Position numbers and translations under genes: made by a program. The notes beneath the pieces are model-generated. The model searched no databases, had not been told where the DNA came from, and saw nothing but the letters and a program-made list of their open reading frames with translations. Positions 44,393-53,381 of a DNA stretch of 64,000 nt are shown here, piece by piece. Within the stretch, counting starts at the first letter, position 1, and every line of letters starts with the position of its first letter. Source of the DNA: MWDV01 sp002070715. GTDB taxonomy: Bacteria > Verrucomicrobiota > Verrucomicrobiia > Limisphaerales > MWDV01. The stretch lies in contig DAONTI010000013.1 of assembly GCA_035411585.1 (NCBI GenBank), positions 49,341-113,340 on the forward strand. Direction: 5' to 3'.

Positions 44393-45665
44393 GCGACATC
44401 TTTGGTTTCTTCTGCTGCCGCTCTGCGGCGCTGTCCTGCTGCTGGCAGGGTGCCGCCCCCAAACGGCCCCGCCGCGGCGTCAACTCACCGGCATTTACAT
44501 GACCGGATTATACGCCGAAGCCGCGCGGTCGCTGGCAGAGGAGTTCACACGGCAGACGGGCATCCAGGTCAACATTGTGGAAGCCAATCTTTTCAGCCTG
44601 CGGGAAAAGGAATTGACCGATCTGCTCACCGGCGGCGGGCATTACGATGTGCTGCAGGTGGCTTACCAATGGGAGGGGGAAATCCTGCCCCGTTTGCGGC
44701 CGTTGGACGACGTGCTCGCGCAGATCGCCCCGGACATCGAAGATTTCATTCCCACCGTGCTGACCAATTGCGGTCAATGGGAAGGCCGGTTCCATGCCCT
44801 GCCCATGGCGTGCGACGTCATCACGCTGCTTTATCGGACCGATGTGTTTGCCGCTCGATCCGCCGAATTTGCCGAACGCACGGGCCGGCCTTTGCAGCCG
44901 CCCCGGACGTGGCCGGAATATGTGGAGATTGCGAAATTCCTGAACTCCGAAACGCTCTATGGCAACATTTTGATGGGCAAGGAACAGACCTACACGTTGT
45001 GGTCCGGCATCCTGTACGGGATGGGCGGCCGCCCGGTGGATGAGCATTGGCGTCCGCAACTGCACGCCGCCAGCGGCGTGGCCAGCCTCGAATTGTTCAC
45101 CGAAATGTTCCGTTACGCGCCGCCGCGTTCCGAAGACCGGACGTTGCCGGACGCGGACCTGTTGTTCCTGCAAGGCCGGGGGGCCATGTATCTGGCGTGG
45201 CCCAGCCTGATCTGGCGCCAATTGGCCGACACCAACCGCTGCAAGATCACCGGTAAAATCGGGGCGGCGGTCATTCCCGGCGAGCAACCCCAACTCAGCG
45301 CTTGGTCGCTCGGCATCAATCCGGCCTGTGCCGACCTCGACGCCGCCTGTCAATGGCTGCGGTTTTTCGTCAACCCGACCAACTCCCAGCGGCTGTTGTT
45401 GCGCTATGGCAAAGGCTCGCCGCGCCTTTCCACCTACCACGATCCCGAGTGTCAACGGCAGGTCTTCTACCTCTCCGCCGTCCGGGAGGGATTGGCCGTG
45501 CATCAACCGCGGTTCCGGATTCCCCCCTCGCAGGAACTGTCCGACTATCTGGACCATGAGTTGATCAAGGCGATTCGCGGCCAAAGCTCGCCGCGCGCCG
45601 CCTTGGACCGCACCGCCGCCCGCTGGCGCGAAATCCTCGTGCAAAGCGGCCAGTTGCGCGAATAA
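44382..45665 (+). CDS. Extracellular solute-binding lipoprotein (family 1), orphan
   Basis: 427 residues, starting within the end of the response regulator gene, so translationally coupled. A lipoprotein signal ends LLAGC. Family-1 sugar-binding layout: TGIYMTGLYAEAARSLAEEF, KELTDLLTGGGHYDVLQVAYQWEG, LPMACDVITLLYRTD, PPRTWPEYVEIAKFLN and GRGAMYLAWPSLIW. It looks like an ABC-type (oligosaccharide or similar) binding protein, yet no ABC permease or ATPase gene is near. Coupling to a two-component system suggests it may present ligand to the sensor; this is inference. A longer open frame upstream is only a shadow of the response regulator. Confidence 0.88.
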   Translation: MRPRRHLWFLLLPLCGAVLLLAGCRPQTAPPRRQLTGIYMTGLYAEAARSLAEEFTRQTGIQVNIVEANLFSLREKELTDLLTGGGHYDVLQVAYQWEGEILPRLRPLDDVLAQIAPDIEDFIPTVLTNCGQWEGRFHALPMACDVITLLYRTDVFAARSAEFAERTGRPLQPPRTWPEYVEIAKFLNSETLYGNILMGKEQTYTLWSGILYGMGGRPVDEHWRPQLHAASGVASLELFTEMFRYAPPRSEDRTLPDADLLFLQGRGAMYLAWPSLIWRQLADTNRCKITGKIGAAVIPGEQPQLSAWSLGINPACADLDAACQWLRFFVNPTNSQRLLLRYGKGSPRLSTYHDPECQRQVFYLSAVREGLAVHQPRFRIPPSQELSDYLDHELIKAIRGQSSPRAALDRTAARWREILVQSGQLRE

Positions 45666-45738
45666 CCGGTTGACGCGAATACGTCATTGCGTCCGCGCCC
45701 TTGCGGGGATAAGGTGACTTCAGATTTAAGTAATTCCC

Positions 45739-47070
45739 ATGAGAGACACCGTTCATTCCGCCTCGTATTCGCGCCGCCATTTCCTCCGCCAAACCGCGCT
45801 CGGCACGGCGGCCCTGGCCAGCCTGTCCGGTCCGGCGATCCGCGCCACGCGCGCCGCGGCTAACGACCAGATCCGCGTGGGCCTCATCGGGTCCGGCAGC
45901 ATGGGCTGCGGCGACTTGGATTGTTTTTTGCTCAACCCCGGAGTCGAATGCGTGGTGGTCTGCGACGTGGACGACGCCCACCTGAAAGACGCCCTGGCCG
46001 TCTGCCAAAAACGCGAGCGAAAACAACCCGACACGGTGAAGGATTTCCGCCGCGTGGTGGATCGGCAGGACGTGGACGCCGTCATCATCGCCACCCCGGA
46101 TCATTGGCATGCCCTGCCCACGGTGCTGGCCTGCCAGGCGGGCAAGGATGTTTACGTGGAAAAACCGCTGGCCACCACGATTGACGAAGGCCGCGCCATG
46201 GTCACCGCCGCGCAAAAACACAATCGCATCGTGCAGATGGGGTCTCAGTGGAAAAGTTGCCAGCACATCATTGACGCCGCCGCGTTTGTGAAATCCGGCA
46301 AGCTGGGGCCGGTGAGCATGGTGCGCGCTTGGGCGTGGCTCGATTGGCAACCGGAAATGGCGGCCCTGCCGGATGAAGCGCCGCCGCCGGGTTTGGATTA
46401 TGATCTCTGGCTCGGGCCCGCGCCCAAACGGCCGTACAACAAAAACCGGTGCCACTACAATTTCCGCTGGTTCTGGGATTACGCGGGCGGCTTGATGACC
46501 GATTGGGGGGTGCATCTCATTAACATGGCGCTGATGGGCATGGATTCCGCCCCGCCGCGAACGGTGTGCGCCACGGGCGGCACCTTTGTGCAACGCGACT
46601 CGCGCGAGACCCCGGATTCACAAATCGCGACCTACGAATTCCCGGATTACCTGCTGCAATGGGAACACAAGAGCGGCGTGGGTGTCGGCTTGAATGGCCG
46701 GTCCTGGGGGGTCTCGTGGTCGGGCACGGAGGGCACCATTCTACTCAACGACGCCGGCTGGGAACTGCTCATCGAGAAACGCAAGGCCAGTTTGGAACCG
46801 GAACAACACAAGAGCAGCGGCGACCCGCGCCCCGCGCATATCCGAAATTTTCTTGATTGTATGAAATCCCGGCAGCAACCCGTGCTCAATCTGGAAGCCG
46901 GGCATCACGTTTCCACGGTGGCGCACCTGGGGAACATTGCCTTCCGCAGCGGCCACACCCTGCACTGGGACGCCGTCAACGAGCGGATTCCCAACCACCC
47001 GGACGCCGACGCCCTCGTGGGGGTCAAATACCGCAGTCCGTGGCAACTCCCCTACGCCAAGCGGGCATAA
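45739..47070 (+). CDS. Gfo/Idh/MocA-family oxidoreductase, Tat-exported
   Basis: 443 residues. A twin-arginine signal (SRRHFLRQTALGTAALASLSG) is followed by the Rossmann domain (IRVGLIGSGSMGCGDLDCF), a loop VYVEKPLATT with the Lys of the EKP motif, and a C-terminal alpha/beta domain (HYNFRWFWDYAGGLMTDWGVHLI). Exported NAD-dependent oxidoreductases of this kind are common in Verrucomicrobia and Planctomycetes and often handle sugar derivatives. Substrate unknown. It lies just after the solute-binding gene on the same strand, with a 73-base gap. Confidence 0.92.
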   Translation: MRDTVHSASYSRRHFLRQTALGTAALASLSGPAIRATRAAANDQIRVGLIGSGSMGCGDLDCFLLNPGVECVVVCDVDDAHLKDALAVCQKRERKQPDTVKDFRRVVDRQDVDAVIIATPDHWHALPTVLACQAGKDVYVEKPLATTIDEGRAMVTAAQKHNRIVQMGSQWKSCQHIIDAAAFVKSGKLGPVSMVRAWAWLDWQPEMAALPDEAPPPGLDYDLWLGPAPKRPYNKNRCHYNFRWFWDYAGGLMTDWGVHLINMALMGMDSAPPRTVCATGGTFVQRDSRETPDSQIATYEFPDYLLQWEHKSGVGVGLNGRSWGVSWSGTEGTILLNDAGWELLIEKRKASLEPEQHKSSGDPRPAHIRNFLDCMKSRQQPVLNLEAGHHVSTVAHLGNIAFRSGHTLHWDAVNERIPNHPDADALVGVKYRSPWQLPYAKRA

Positions 47071-47096
47071 TCCCGTGAACCGCATCCTGCTTGTTT

Positions 47097-47819
47097 ATGC
47101 GACAACCTGAGAGACCGCATCTGAAACCGCCGGTCGCCGCCACCGGGGAGCGCCTCCGGCCGCGCGCCTTCACCCTCATCGAACTGTTGGTCGTCATCGC
47201 TATCATTGCCATTCTCGCCGGCATGTTGCTGCCGGCTTTGGCCCGTGCCAAAGACAAGGGGCGCGCCACCTTTTGCGCCAACAACGAACGGCAGATGATC
47301 TTCGCCGCCCTGATGTACGAGGAAGACCACCAGGTCCTGCCCCTCGGCTACACCGGTTTGAATTACACTTACCCGTTCGAAATGATCTGGTACCGGGTGC
47401 TCCCGCCCTACCTGGGCCGCAAGGTCGCCCCCGGCGTCACGCAGACCAACCAGATCTTGGTGTGCCCGGGCAGCCCCAGCGGCGGTTACTGGGGCTGGCT
47501 CTGTTACGCGCAAAGTTACCAGATCAACAACACGCGCCTGGACATGGGACTGCGGCATATCCCGCAGCCCGCTATGACCATCATGTACGGAGAAACCCAA
47601 GGCTACGACGCGTTGCTTTACCCCGACGACCATGCCATTGCCAACGTTTGTTACCGGCACAGCGGCGGGAACGATCGCAGTGCGTTCTACGACATGTACA
47701 CCGGCATCAAGTCCATGAACCGGAAGATGGGACGGGCCAACGGCGTCTTCCTGGATGGCCACGTTGAATCCCTGAAAAACGCTCTGACCAACATCTTCAA
47801 CGTGAACAAGGTCTATTAG
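47097..47819 (+). CDS. Prepilin-type N-terminal cleavage/methylation protein (DUF1559/pseudopilin-like)
   Basis: 240 residues from the ATG at 47097 (an upstream TTG is weaker). RAFTLIELLVVIAIIAILAGMLLPAL is the type IV prepilin/pseudopilin signal, with cleavage before Phe and Glu at position +5. The C-terminal half has the FLDGHVESL (H-x9-DG-like) motif seen in the abundant exported pseudopilin-like family of Planctomycetes and Verrucomicrobia. A conserved Cys pair (CANNE and CPGSPSGGYWGWLC) may form a disulfide. Role in secretion or surface structures is not established. It is followed after 22 bases by a hypothetical gene. Confidence 0.88.
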   Translation: MRQPERPHLKPPVAATGERLRPRAFTLIELLVVIAIIAILAGMLLPALARAKDKGRATFCANNERQMIFAALMYEEDHQVLPLGYTGLNYTYPFEMIWYRVLPPYLGRKVAPGVTQTNQILVCPGSPSGGYWGWLCYAQSYQINNTRLDMGLRHIPQPAMTIMYGETQGYDALLYPDDHAIANVCYRHSGGNDRSAFYDMYTGIKSMNRKMGRANGVFLDGHVESLKNALTNIFNVNKVY

Positions 47820-47841
47820 TCCCGGCCCGGGAAGCCCGCGT

Positions 47842-48594
47842 ATGACGTATTTTCTGTTGGTGGCGGTGGCCTTGGCAATCGGCGGCATCGGATTTCTCCT
47901 CCGCCGCCGTTCCACTGCTTTGGGCCAGGGACTGATCCTCGTGAGTTGCCTCGGGCTGGTGGGCATCCTCGGCTGGCAGGTTCGCGGTAGTTTTTCCGCC
48001 GGCGATGCCAAACCGCCGAACCGCGCGCACGCAGTCGTCAGTTTTTACCTGGCCAATCAGACCCAAACAGCGATCGCGGGACACCGCGGCGTTGTGGTCA
48101 TGGTCCTGCCCCCCGCCGGCGCGCTGGACGCGGAAACAGCGGAGTCCTACGCGAACGCGCTCCGCGCCCCGCTGCTGCGCGGGCATCCGGAATGGGAACT
48201 GGAAATCGCCCGCTTGGACGCACCGACGAAAGCGGCGCGAGCGGGGAAGATTCCTTTGGCCGCGTTCCAGCAACTCACCGCGCGGTATCCCGCAGCCCTG
48301 GCGTTTGTGTGCCTCGCTCCAGTGCCGCCCGACATTGAATCCTTGTTCCCGTCGGAGTCGAAAACCACCAAGCCCTGGTTTCTCTTCGATCCGCAGGGCA
48401 GCACCAACTGGGTCAAAGCGCTCAAAGAAAAACGGATTCGATCGGTCATTGTGCCGCGACCCGATGTGAACCCGCGCGCGGCGGCGGGGCTTGCGGGAAT
48501 GCCCGGCGAGATTTTTGATCGCCTTTACCTGCTGGCCACCCCGGAAACGGTGGAGCGCGTCGCTGCGCAATTGAGCTCCGCCAACTCCAAATAA
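47842..48594 (+). CDS. Hypothetical membrane-anchored protein
   Basis: 250 residues with no recognised domain. Two hydrophobic segments lie at the N-terminus (YFLLVAVALAIGGIGFLLRR and LGQGLILVSCLGLVGILGW), with the rest predicted outside. Mid-region VVVMVLPPAGAL and LAFVCLAPVPPDIESLF hint at a Rossmann-like alternation of strands and helices. It follows the pseudopilin by 22 bases and may be co-transcribed with it. I do not assign a function. Confidence 0.8.
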   Translation: MTYFLLVAVALAIGGIGFLLRRRSTALGQGLILVSCLGLVGILGWQVRGSFSAGDAKPPNRAHAVVSFYLANQTQTAIAGHRGVVVMVLPPAGALDAETAESYANALRAPLLRGHPEWELEIARLDAPTKAARAGKIPLAAFQQLTARYPAALAFVCLAPVPPDIESLFPSESKTTKPWFLFDPQGSTNWVKALKEKRIRSVIVPRPDVNPRAAAGLAGMPGEIFDRLYLLATPETVERVAAQLSSANSK

Positions 48595-48787
48595 TCCGCC
48601 GTAACCATTCTTGGCATCCACCCGATTGCGGTGAATGGAATAAAACCCATGCTCATTCAGCTGGTCTTGCATTGCGGCAACGGGCACGGGAACCCACTCC
48701 AATGGCGGCACTCATGAAAACGTCGTTCGGCAAAGCGCTGGTGCCGTTCCTTGGAGTCTGACCTTTTTGCGATCAAAACACCGGGCA

Positions 48788-50074
48788 TCAGACATCCAGC
48801 CGCCCGTAACGCCGTAATTCCGGCCATAACCAGGCGACGGCCAATACCGCCAGGATTGTCCCCACGCCCCCCGACACCACCGAAACAACGGCGCCGAACG
48901 CGATGGAATTGCCCAGGGCCGGACCAAACCAGTGCGCCACTGTGCCCGCCCGGAAGCCGCCGAGTTCATTGGACGTGCCGATGAACAGGCTGTTCACCGC
49001 GGTGACGCGCCCGCGTTTGTCATCCGGCGTGAGCAGTTGCACCAACGTGTGCCGCACCACCACGCTGATGTTGTCCAATACGCCGCAGAACACGAGCAGG
49101 GCAAACGAGACATAAAACCAGCGCGAACAACCAAAGCCAATCGTCGCCAGGCCGAACCCCGTCACTGCCCACAACATGGCGCGCCCGGCTTTTTCCAACG
49201 GCGGCCGATGGGCCAGAAACAGCGCGCACATCATCGCGCCCGCCGGCATGGCCGCCTGCAGCAGACCCAGCCCGCGCGGGCTCACGCCCAGAATATCTTT
49301 GGCGTAAAGCGGCAGCAGCGCCGTCGCACCGCCCAGCAACACCGCAAACAAATCGAGGGTGATCGTGGCAAAAAGGACCGGGCTGGCAAAAACGAATTGG
49401 AACCCGGCTCCCAGACTGGTCAGCGTCATCGGCTCCCGCATGGCCACCGCGTGTTTGCGGCGAATGGCCAAAATCATCGTCAGATAGGTCAGGGCCGCGA
49501 GAATGTTAAACGCGTACGCGGGCACCGCGCTCTCCGTCGCCGCGATGATCGCCCCGCCGACTGCGGGCCCCGCCACCGACGACAACTGAAAGGTGCTGCT
49601 GTTCCACGTCACGGCGCGGGAGAACAGATGCCGCGGGACCAAGTGGGGCACAAACGAGGAACTGGCCGGCCACAAAAATGTCCGCGCCATGCCCATGACA
49701 AACAGGCAGACGTAAATCCAGAAGACCGGCGCCTGGAACGCGCTGATCAACGTCAACCCCAAGCTGGCCAGCGCCAGGATGCCGGTGGTCACGGCGATGA
49801 TCTGTTTGCGGGGATAATTATCGGCCACATGGCCGGCGGGCAACGTGCCGAGGATCATGGGCAGCATTTGCGTCAAACCCACCAACCCCAGCGCCATGGC
49901 AGAATGGGTGCGTTCGTACAATTCCCACCCGACCGCCACCACCACCATCTGCTGGCCCAGCACCGCCACCAACCGCCCGATCAGGTACAGCAGATAATCC
50001 CGGTTGCGCAGCACCGCATAGGGATCATGCGGCGGGGCAACCGGCGGTGATGATGGCGTGTCCGGCGGCGGCAT
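48788..50074 (-). CDS. MFS transporter (EntS/MFS_3-type)
   Basis: 428 residues, twelve predicted helices. The family-typical N-terminal segment RNRDYLLYLIGRLVAVLGQQMVVVAVGWELYERT and PAGHVADNYPRKQI (loop between helices 2 and 3, an MFS motif A variant) place it with the EntS-like exporters of siderophores and other small molecules. Substrate unknown. The C-terminus is short (PELRRYGRLDV). It is convergent with the hypothetical gene and 136 bases downstream of gamma-glutamyltransferase on the same strand. Confidence 0.92.
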   Translation of the reverse strand: MPPPDTPSSPPVAPPHDPYAVLRNRDYLLYLIGRLVAVLGQQMVVVAVGWELYERTHSAMALGLVGLTQMLPMILGTLPAGHVADNYPRKQIIAVTTGILALASLGLTLISAFQAPVFWIYVCLFVMGMARTFLWPASSSFVPHLVPRHLFSRAVTWNSSTFQLSSVAGPAVGGAIIAATESAVPAYAFNILAALTYLTMILAIRRKHAVAMREPMTLTSLGAGFQFVFASPVLFATITLDLFAVLLGGATALLPLYAKDILGVSPRGLGLLQAAMPAGAMMCALFLAHRPPLEKAGRAMLWAVTGFGLATIGFGCSRWFYVSFALLVFCGVLDNISVVVRHTLVQLLTPDDKRGRVTAVNSLFIGTSNELGGFRAGTVAHWFGPALGNSIAFGAVVSVVSGGVGTILAVLAVAWLWPELRRYGRLDV

Positions 50075-50210
50075 ACCCGTGGGGTCTCAGGCTAACGGAT
50101 TCATCACAAACGTCGAGCATCACCGCAGTCGCCGCCCGGGGTTGCGCCAAGCGGACGCACCGGCGTTTCGTACAAAGCGGACGGCCAAGGCAGCCGTCTG
50201 CCAACCGGGG

Positions 50211-51956
50211 CTACCACCCCGCCGCCTGGCCTCCGCTCCGGGGATCCGCCGCGCCGACAAAGCTGCGGCCATCCGCACTGCGGGCCACCAGATGCGAGAC
50301 CGACCCCGAGGAGAGCGGTCGCAGCCGGTGACCGCGTTCAATCAGCGCCGCTTGCAACGGTTCGGGCAGTTGCCGTTCGAACATCAACTCGGCGGGCGAC
50401 CACTGATGATGAAACCGCGGCGCGGCCAACGCGGCTTCCGGACTGAACCCCAGATCGAGGAGACAGACCAGTTCCAGCAACACCGCCGTGATGATCTTGG
50501 GTCCGCCCGCCGCGCCCAGGCTGAGGATGGGTTGGCCATCCCGCAACACCAGTGTGGGCGACATGCTGGAGAGTGGACGTTTGCCGGGGGCGATGGCGTT
50601 GGCTTCCGCTCCCACCAAGCCGAAGTAATTCGCCACGCCGGGTTGGGCGGAGAAATCATCCATCTCGTTGTTCAGCACCACACCCGTGCCTGGAATCACC
50701 ACCTTGGACCCGAAGCTGGTATTAACGGTGGCGGTGCAGGCGACCCAGTTGTTGTCCGCGTCGGCGACCGAGAAATGCGTGGTGTGTTTTTTGAACACGT
50801 CCCGACGCCAGTTGGGCGGCAGACCGTGCGTCGGCACTTCCGTGGCACGGTCCAACCGGATCCGGCCCGCCAGCGTCGCCGCGTAGCTTTTGGAAACCAA
50901 TCCCCGCGGCACGCGGGCAAAGGCGGGGTCGCCCAGCCAGTGCGCACGATCGGCGAAGGCCAGTTTCATCGCCTCGGTCAGGACATGCACACGCGTGGCT
51001 TCGTCGAGCGCTTTAAGATCAAAGTGTTCAAGGATGTTGAGCATTTGCGCGACGTGAACCCCGCCGGAACTGGGCGGCGGAAAACTGATGATGGTATAGC
51101 CGCGATAGGTGGTGATGATCGGCTCCCGGATTCGACAACGATACTTGGCGAAGTCCGCCGCGGTTAACAGGCCTCCGTTGTCCCGCATCCATTGCTCGGC
51201 GGCGCGCGCAAAGGGACCGCGATAAAACCAGCGGCTGCCCTGCTCCGCAATAGCGCGATAGGTGGCGGCGAGATCGGGCTGCCGCAATATCTCCCCCCCC
51301 CGCAACGGACGGCCTTCGCGAAAGAACACAGCCCGCGAGGCTTCAAACTGCGCCAGGTCGGCCGCCTCGGCTTGGAGACGCGCGGCATATCCGCGTTGGA
51401 GAGCGAAACCCTGCTCCGCCAGGTCGGCCGCGGGCTGCACCAGTTCGCGCCACTGCTTTTTGCCGAACCGTTTCGCGGCGTATTCAAACGCGGCGAGTTC
51501 GCCCGGCACTCCGCTGGCCAACGCTCCAGTCTGACTGAGTGCCGGCACCGCCCGGCCGTCGCGGATAAACATATCGCGCGTGGCCGCGGCGGGCGCGGTT
51601 TCGCGACCGTCAATGGCGACGAGCTTTCCGTTGGCCAGATGGATCAACATCAGACAGCCGCCGCCGATGCCGGAGTTGCACACATCCACAACGCCCAACG
51701 TCAGCCCAACCGCAACCGCCGCGTCTATGGCGTTGCCTCCGGACTTCAACACGTCGAGCCCCGCCGCCGTGGCCAGTGGATGCCCGGAGGAAACCATGCC
51801 GCGCGTGTCGGCGGCGGAAACTCCCCCCACCCATCCAAACGAGACGACGAGAAGTGCCACCACAATCCAGCGCCAGACACTTGGGCAAGGCGTGAGCGTC
51901 CAACGGAAAAATTTCGTGCGTGGGTGGACAACCATTTTGATGCGCGACCAAAGCAT
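50211..51956 (-). CDS. ggt: Gamma-glutamyltransferase
   Basis: Hydrolyses or transfers the gamma-glutamyl group of glutathione-like compounds; 581 residues, a self-processing Ntn hydrolase. The N-terminal hydrophobic segment (WIVVALLVVSFGWVGG, about 30-45) is a signal or anchor. Conserved parts: GGNAIDAAVAVGLTLGVV, the substrate-contacting PSSGGVHVAQMLNIL, and the autocleavage site with nucleophile about T392 in KKHTTHFSVAD. MDDFSAQPGVANYFGLVG and SSMSPTLVLRDG complete the small subunit. An in-frame Met at residue 8 is an alternative start. It is probably periplasmic. Confidence 0.94.
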   Translation of the reverse strand: MLWSRIKMVVHPRTKFFRWTLTPCPSVWRWIVVALLVVSFGWVGGVSAADTRGMVSSGHPLATAAGLDVLKSGGNAIDAAVAVGLTLGVVDVCNSGIGGGCLMLIHLANGKLVAIDGRETAPAAATRDMFIRDGRAVPALSQTGALASGVPGELAAFEYAAKRFGKKQWRELVQPAADLAEQGFALQRGYAARLQAEAADLAQFEASRAVFFREGRPLRGGEILRQPDLAATYRAIAEQGSRWFYRGPFARAAEQWMRDNGGLLTAADFAKYRCRIREPIITTYRGYTIISFPPPSSGGVHVAQMLNILEHFDLKALDEATRVHVLTEAMKLAFADRAHWLGDPAFARVPRGLVSKSYAATLAGRIRLDRATEVPTHGLPPNWRRDVFKKHTTHFSVADADNNWVACTATVNTSFGSKVVIPGTGVVLNNEMDDFSAQPGVANYFGLVGAEANAIAPGKRPLSSMSPTLVLRDGQPILSLGAAGGPKIITAVLLELVCLLDLGFSPEAALAAPRFHHQWSPAELMFERQLPEPLQAALIERGHRLRPLSSGSVSHLVARSADGRSFVGAADPRSGGQAAGW

Positions 51957-52322
51957 GATGTATTTTTGTTCGCGGCGGCGGCGGCGGCGAGTTCAAAATC
52001 CCCGCAGCGCGGACGCGTGGCGATGACCAAAGGCTTTGATCGTCTCTGCTGGATTCGAATCGGTCCCGAAATCAAGCGGTCAATTTCCCAGTCTTTCTGT
52101 ATTGGACTGGACGCTGGAAGAGGCAGTGGTTAGCGTTCCCCGCACGCGGAAGATGAGAACCTGGATTCTGCATGGATATGGGATGGAAGACCGATAAATC
52201 ACGAATCGCTCACGCTGCACGGGATGGCAAAGCGGAGATTTGCAACCTTCTCCGGCGACACTGCGAATTCGGTACATCCGCGCCCATCCGGGCTTGTCGG
52301 CGCTTGAACCGGCGTTTTCAGA
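51957..52322. other. Divergent intergenic region between ggt and the epimerase operon
   Basis: 366 bases without a gene. It includes a short (GCG)6 tract at 51972-51989 close to the ggt start. No convincing promoter pair was found for either side; the GCG tract is a possible slippage site. Confidence 0.45.
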
Positions 52323-53378
52323 ATGAAGTGGCCGCCTGAAATTATTCTGATCACCGGCGCCGCCGGCTGGCTCGGTTCGCGGCTGTTGGAAGCCGTGGCG
52401 CAGGGCTTGCCGGAAACCGTCTCTCTCCTGCCGCCCACGGCGAATCCCCGGGTGCGTTGCCTGGTGTTACCCGGGCAGGACCCGGTAGCGTTGCGGACCG
52501 AGGCCGACCGGGTCACGTTCTACGAAGGCGACTTGCGTAACCCAACGGATTGCGCGCGCTTTTGCGACGGGGCGAGGGGCGGGGTGTTGTTGCACACCGC
52601 CGGCGTGATTCATCCACGGCGCGTGGCGGATTTCTACGCGATCAACCAGCACGGCACCACCCACTTGCTGGACGCCGCCATCAACGCGGGCGTGGCCCGG
52701 GCGGTGATCATGTCCTCAAATTCCCCCTGCGGCTGCAATCCGCATCCCGATCATCTGTTCGACGAATGGTCCCCGTATCGGCCCTACCTAAATTACGGTC
52801 GCTCCAAGATGCTCATGGAACAGGCGGCCCTCCAGCGCGCCGACCGCTTGGAAACGGTCATCCTCCGCGCACCTTGGTTTTACGGTCCCAATCAACCGCC
52901 GCGGCAAACCTTGTTTTTCCGCATGATCCGCGACGGCAAAGCACCCATTGTCGGCGGCGGGCGCAACCTCCGTTCCATGGCGTATATGGACAACCTGTGC
53001 CAGGGACTGCTGCGGGCGGCAGCAGTTGAACGCGCCGCGGGACAGACCTATTGGATTGCGGACCGGCGGCCTTATTCCATGAACGAAATCGTGGATACCG
53101 TCGAGCGGCTGTTGGAAAATGAATTCGGTCAGCCGTGCGCGCACCGGCGACTGCGCCTGCCGGGTCTGGTCAGCAAAATGGCGTTTCTCGCCGACACCCT
53201 GCTGCAAGCCGCCGGCTGGTATCATCAGAAAATCCATGTGCTGTCGGAAATGAACAAGACCATCGCATGCTCCATCGCCCGGGCGGAGCGCGAATTGGGT
53301 TACGCCCCCACCGTGGCCCTTGAGGAGGGGATGCGGCGCTCGTTGCGTTGGTGCGCCGAACGCGGCATTACTTTTTGA
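52323..53378 (+). CDS. NAD-dependent epimerase/dehydratase (extended SDR)
   Basis: 351 residues, extended short-chain dehydrogenase fold. The Rossmann motif ITGAAGWLGSRLLEAV is at residues 11-26, HTAGVIHPRRV follows, and the catalytic Tyr and Lys are in YLNYGRSKMLMEQ. The 3-beta-HSD-type pattern (AVIMSSNSPCG and ILRAPWFYGPNQPP) suggests sugar or sterol/hopanoid-like substrates. The substrate is unknown. The stop lies three bases before the next epimerase start, and lnt follows one base after that. Confidence 0.88.
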   Translation: MKWPPEIILITGAAGWLGSRLLEAVAQGLPETVSLLPPTANPRVRCLVLPGQDPVALRTEADRVTFYEGDLRNPTDCARFCDGARGGVLLHTAGVIHPRRVADFYAINQHGTTHLLDAAINAGVARAVIMSSNSPCGCNPHPDHLFDEWSPYRPYLNYGRSKMLMEQAALQRADRLETVILRAPWFYGPNQPPRQTLFFRMIRDGKAPIVGGGRNLRSMAYMDNLCQGLLRAAAVERAAGQTYWIADRRPYSMNEIVDTVERLLENEFGQPCAHRRLRLPGLVSKMAFLADTLLQAAGWYHQKIHVLSEMNKTIACSIARAERELGYAPTVALEEGMRRSLRWCAERGITF

Positions 53379-53381
53379 ACC

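Noticed and set aside
52045..52070. GGATTCGAATCGGTCC resembles a tRNA T-arm
   Set aside because: No matching acceptor stem, D-arm or anticodon arm within reach and no CCA end; likely chance.
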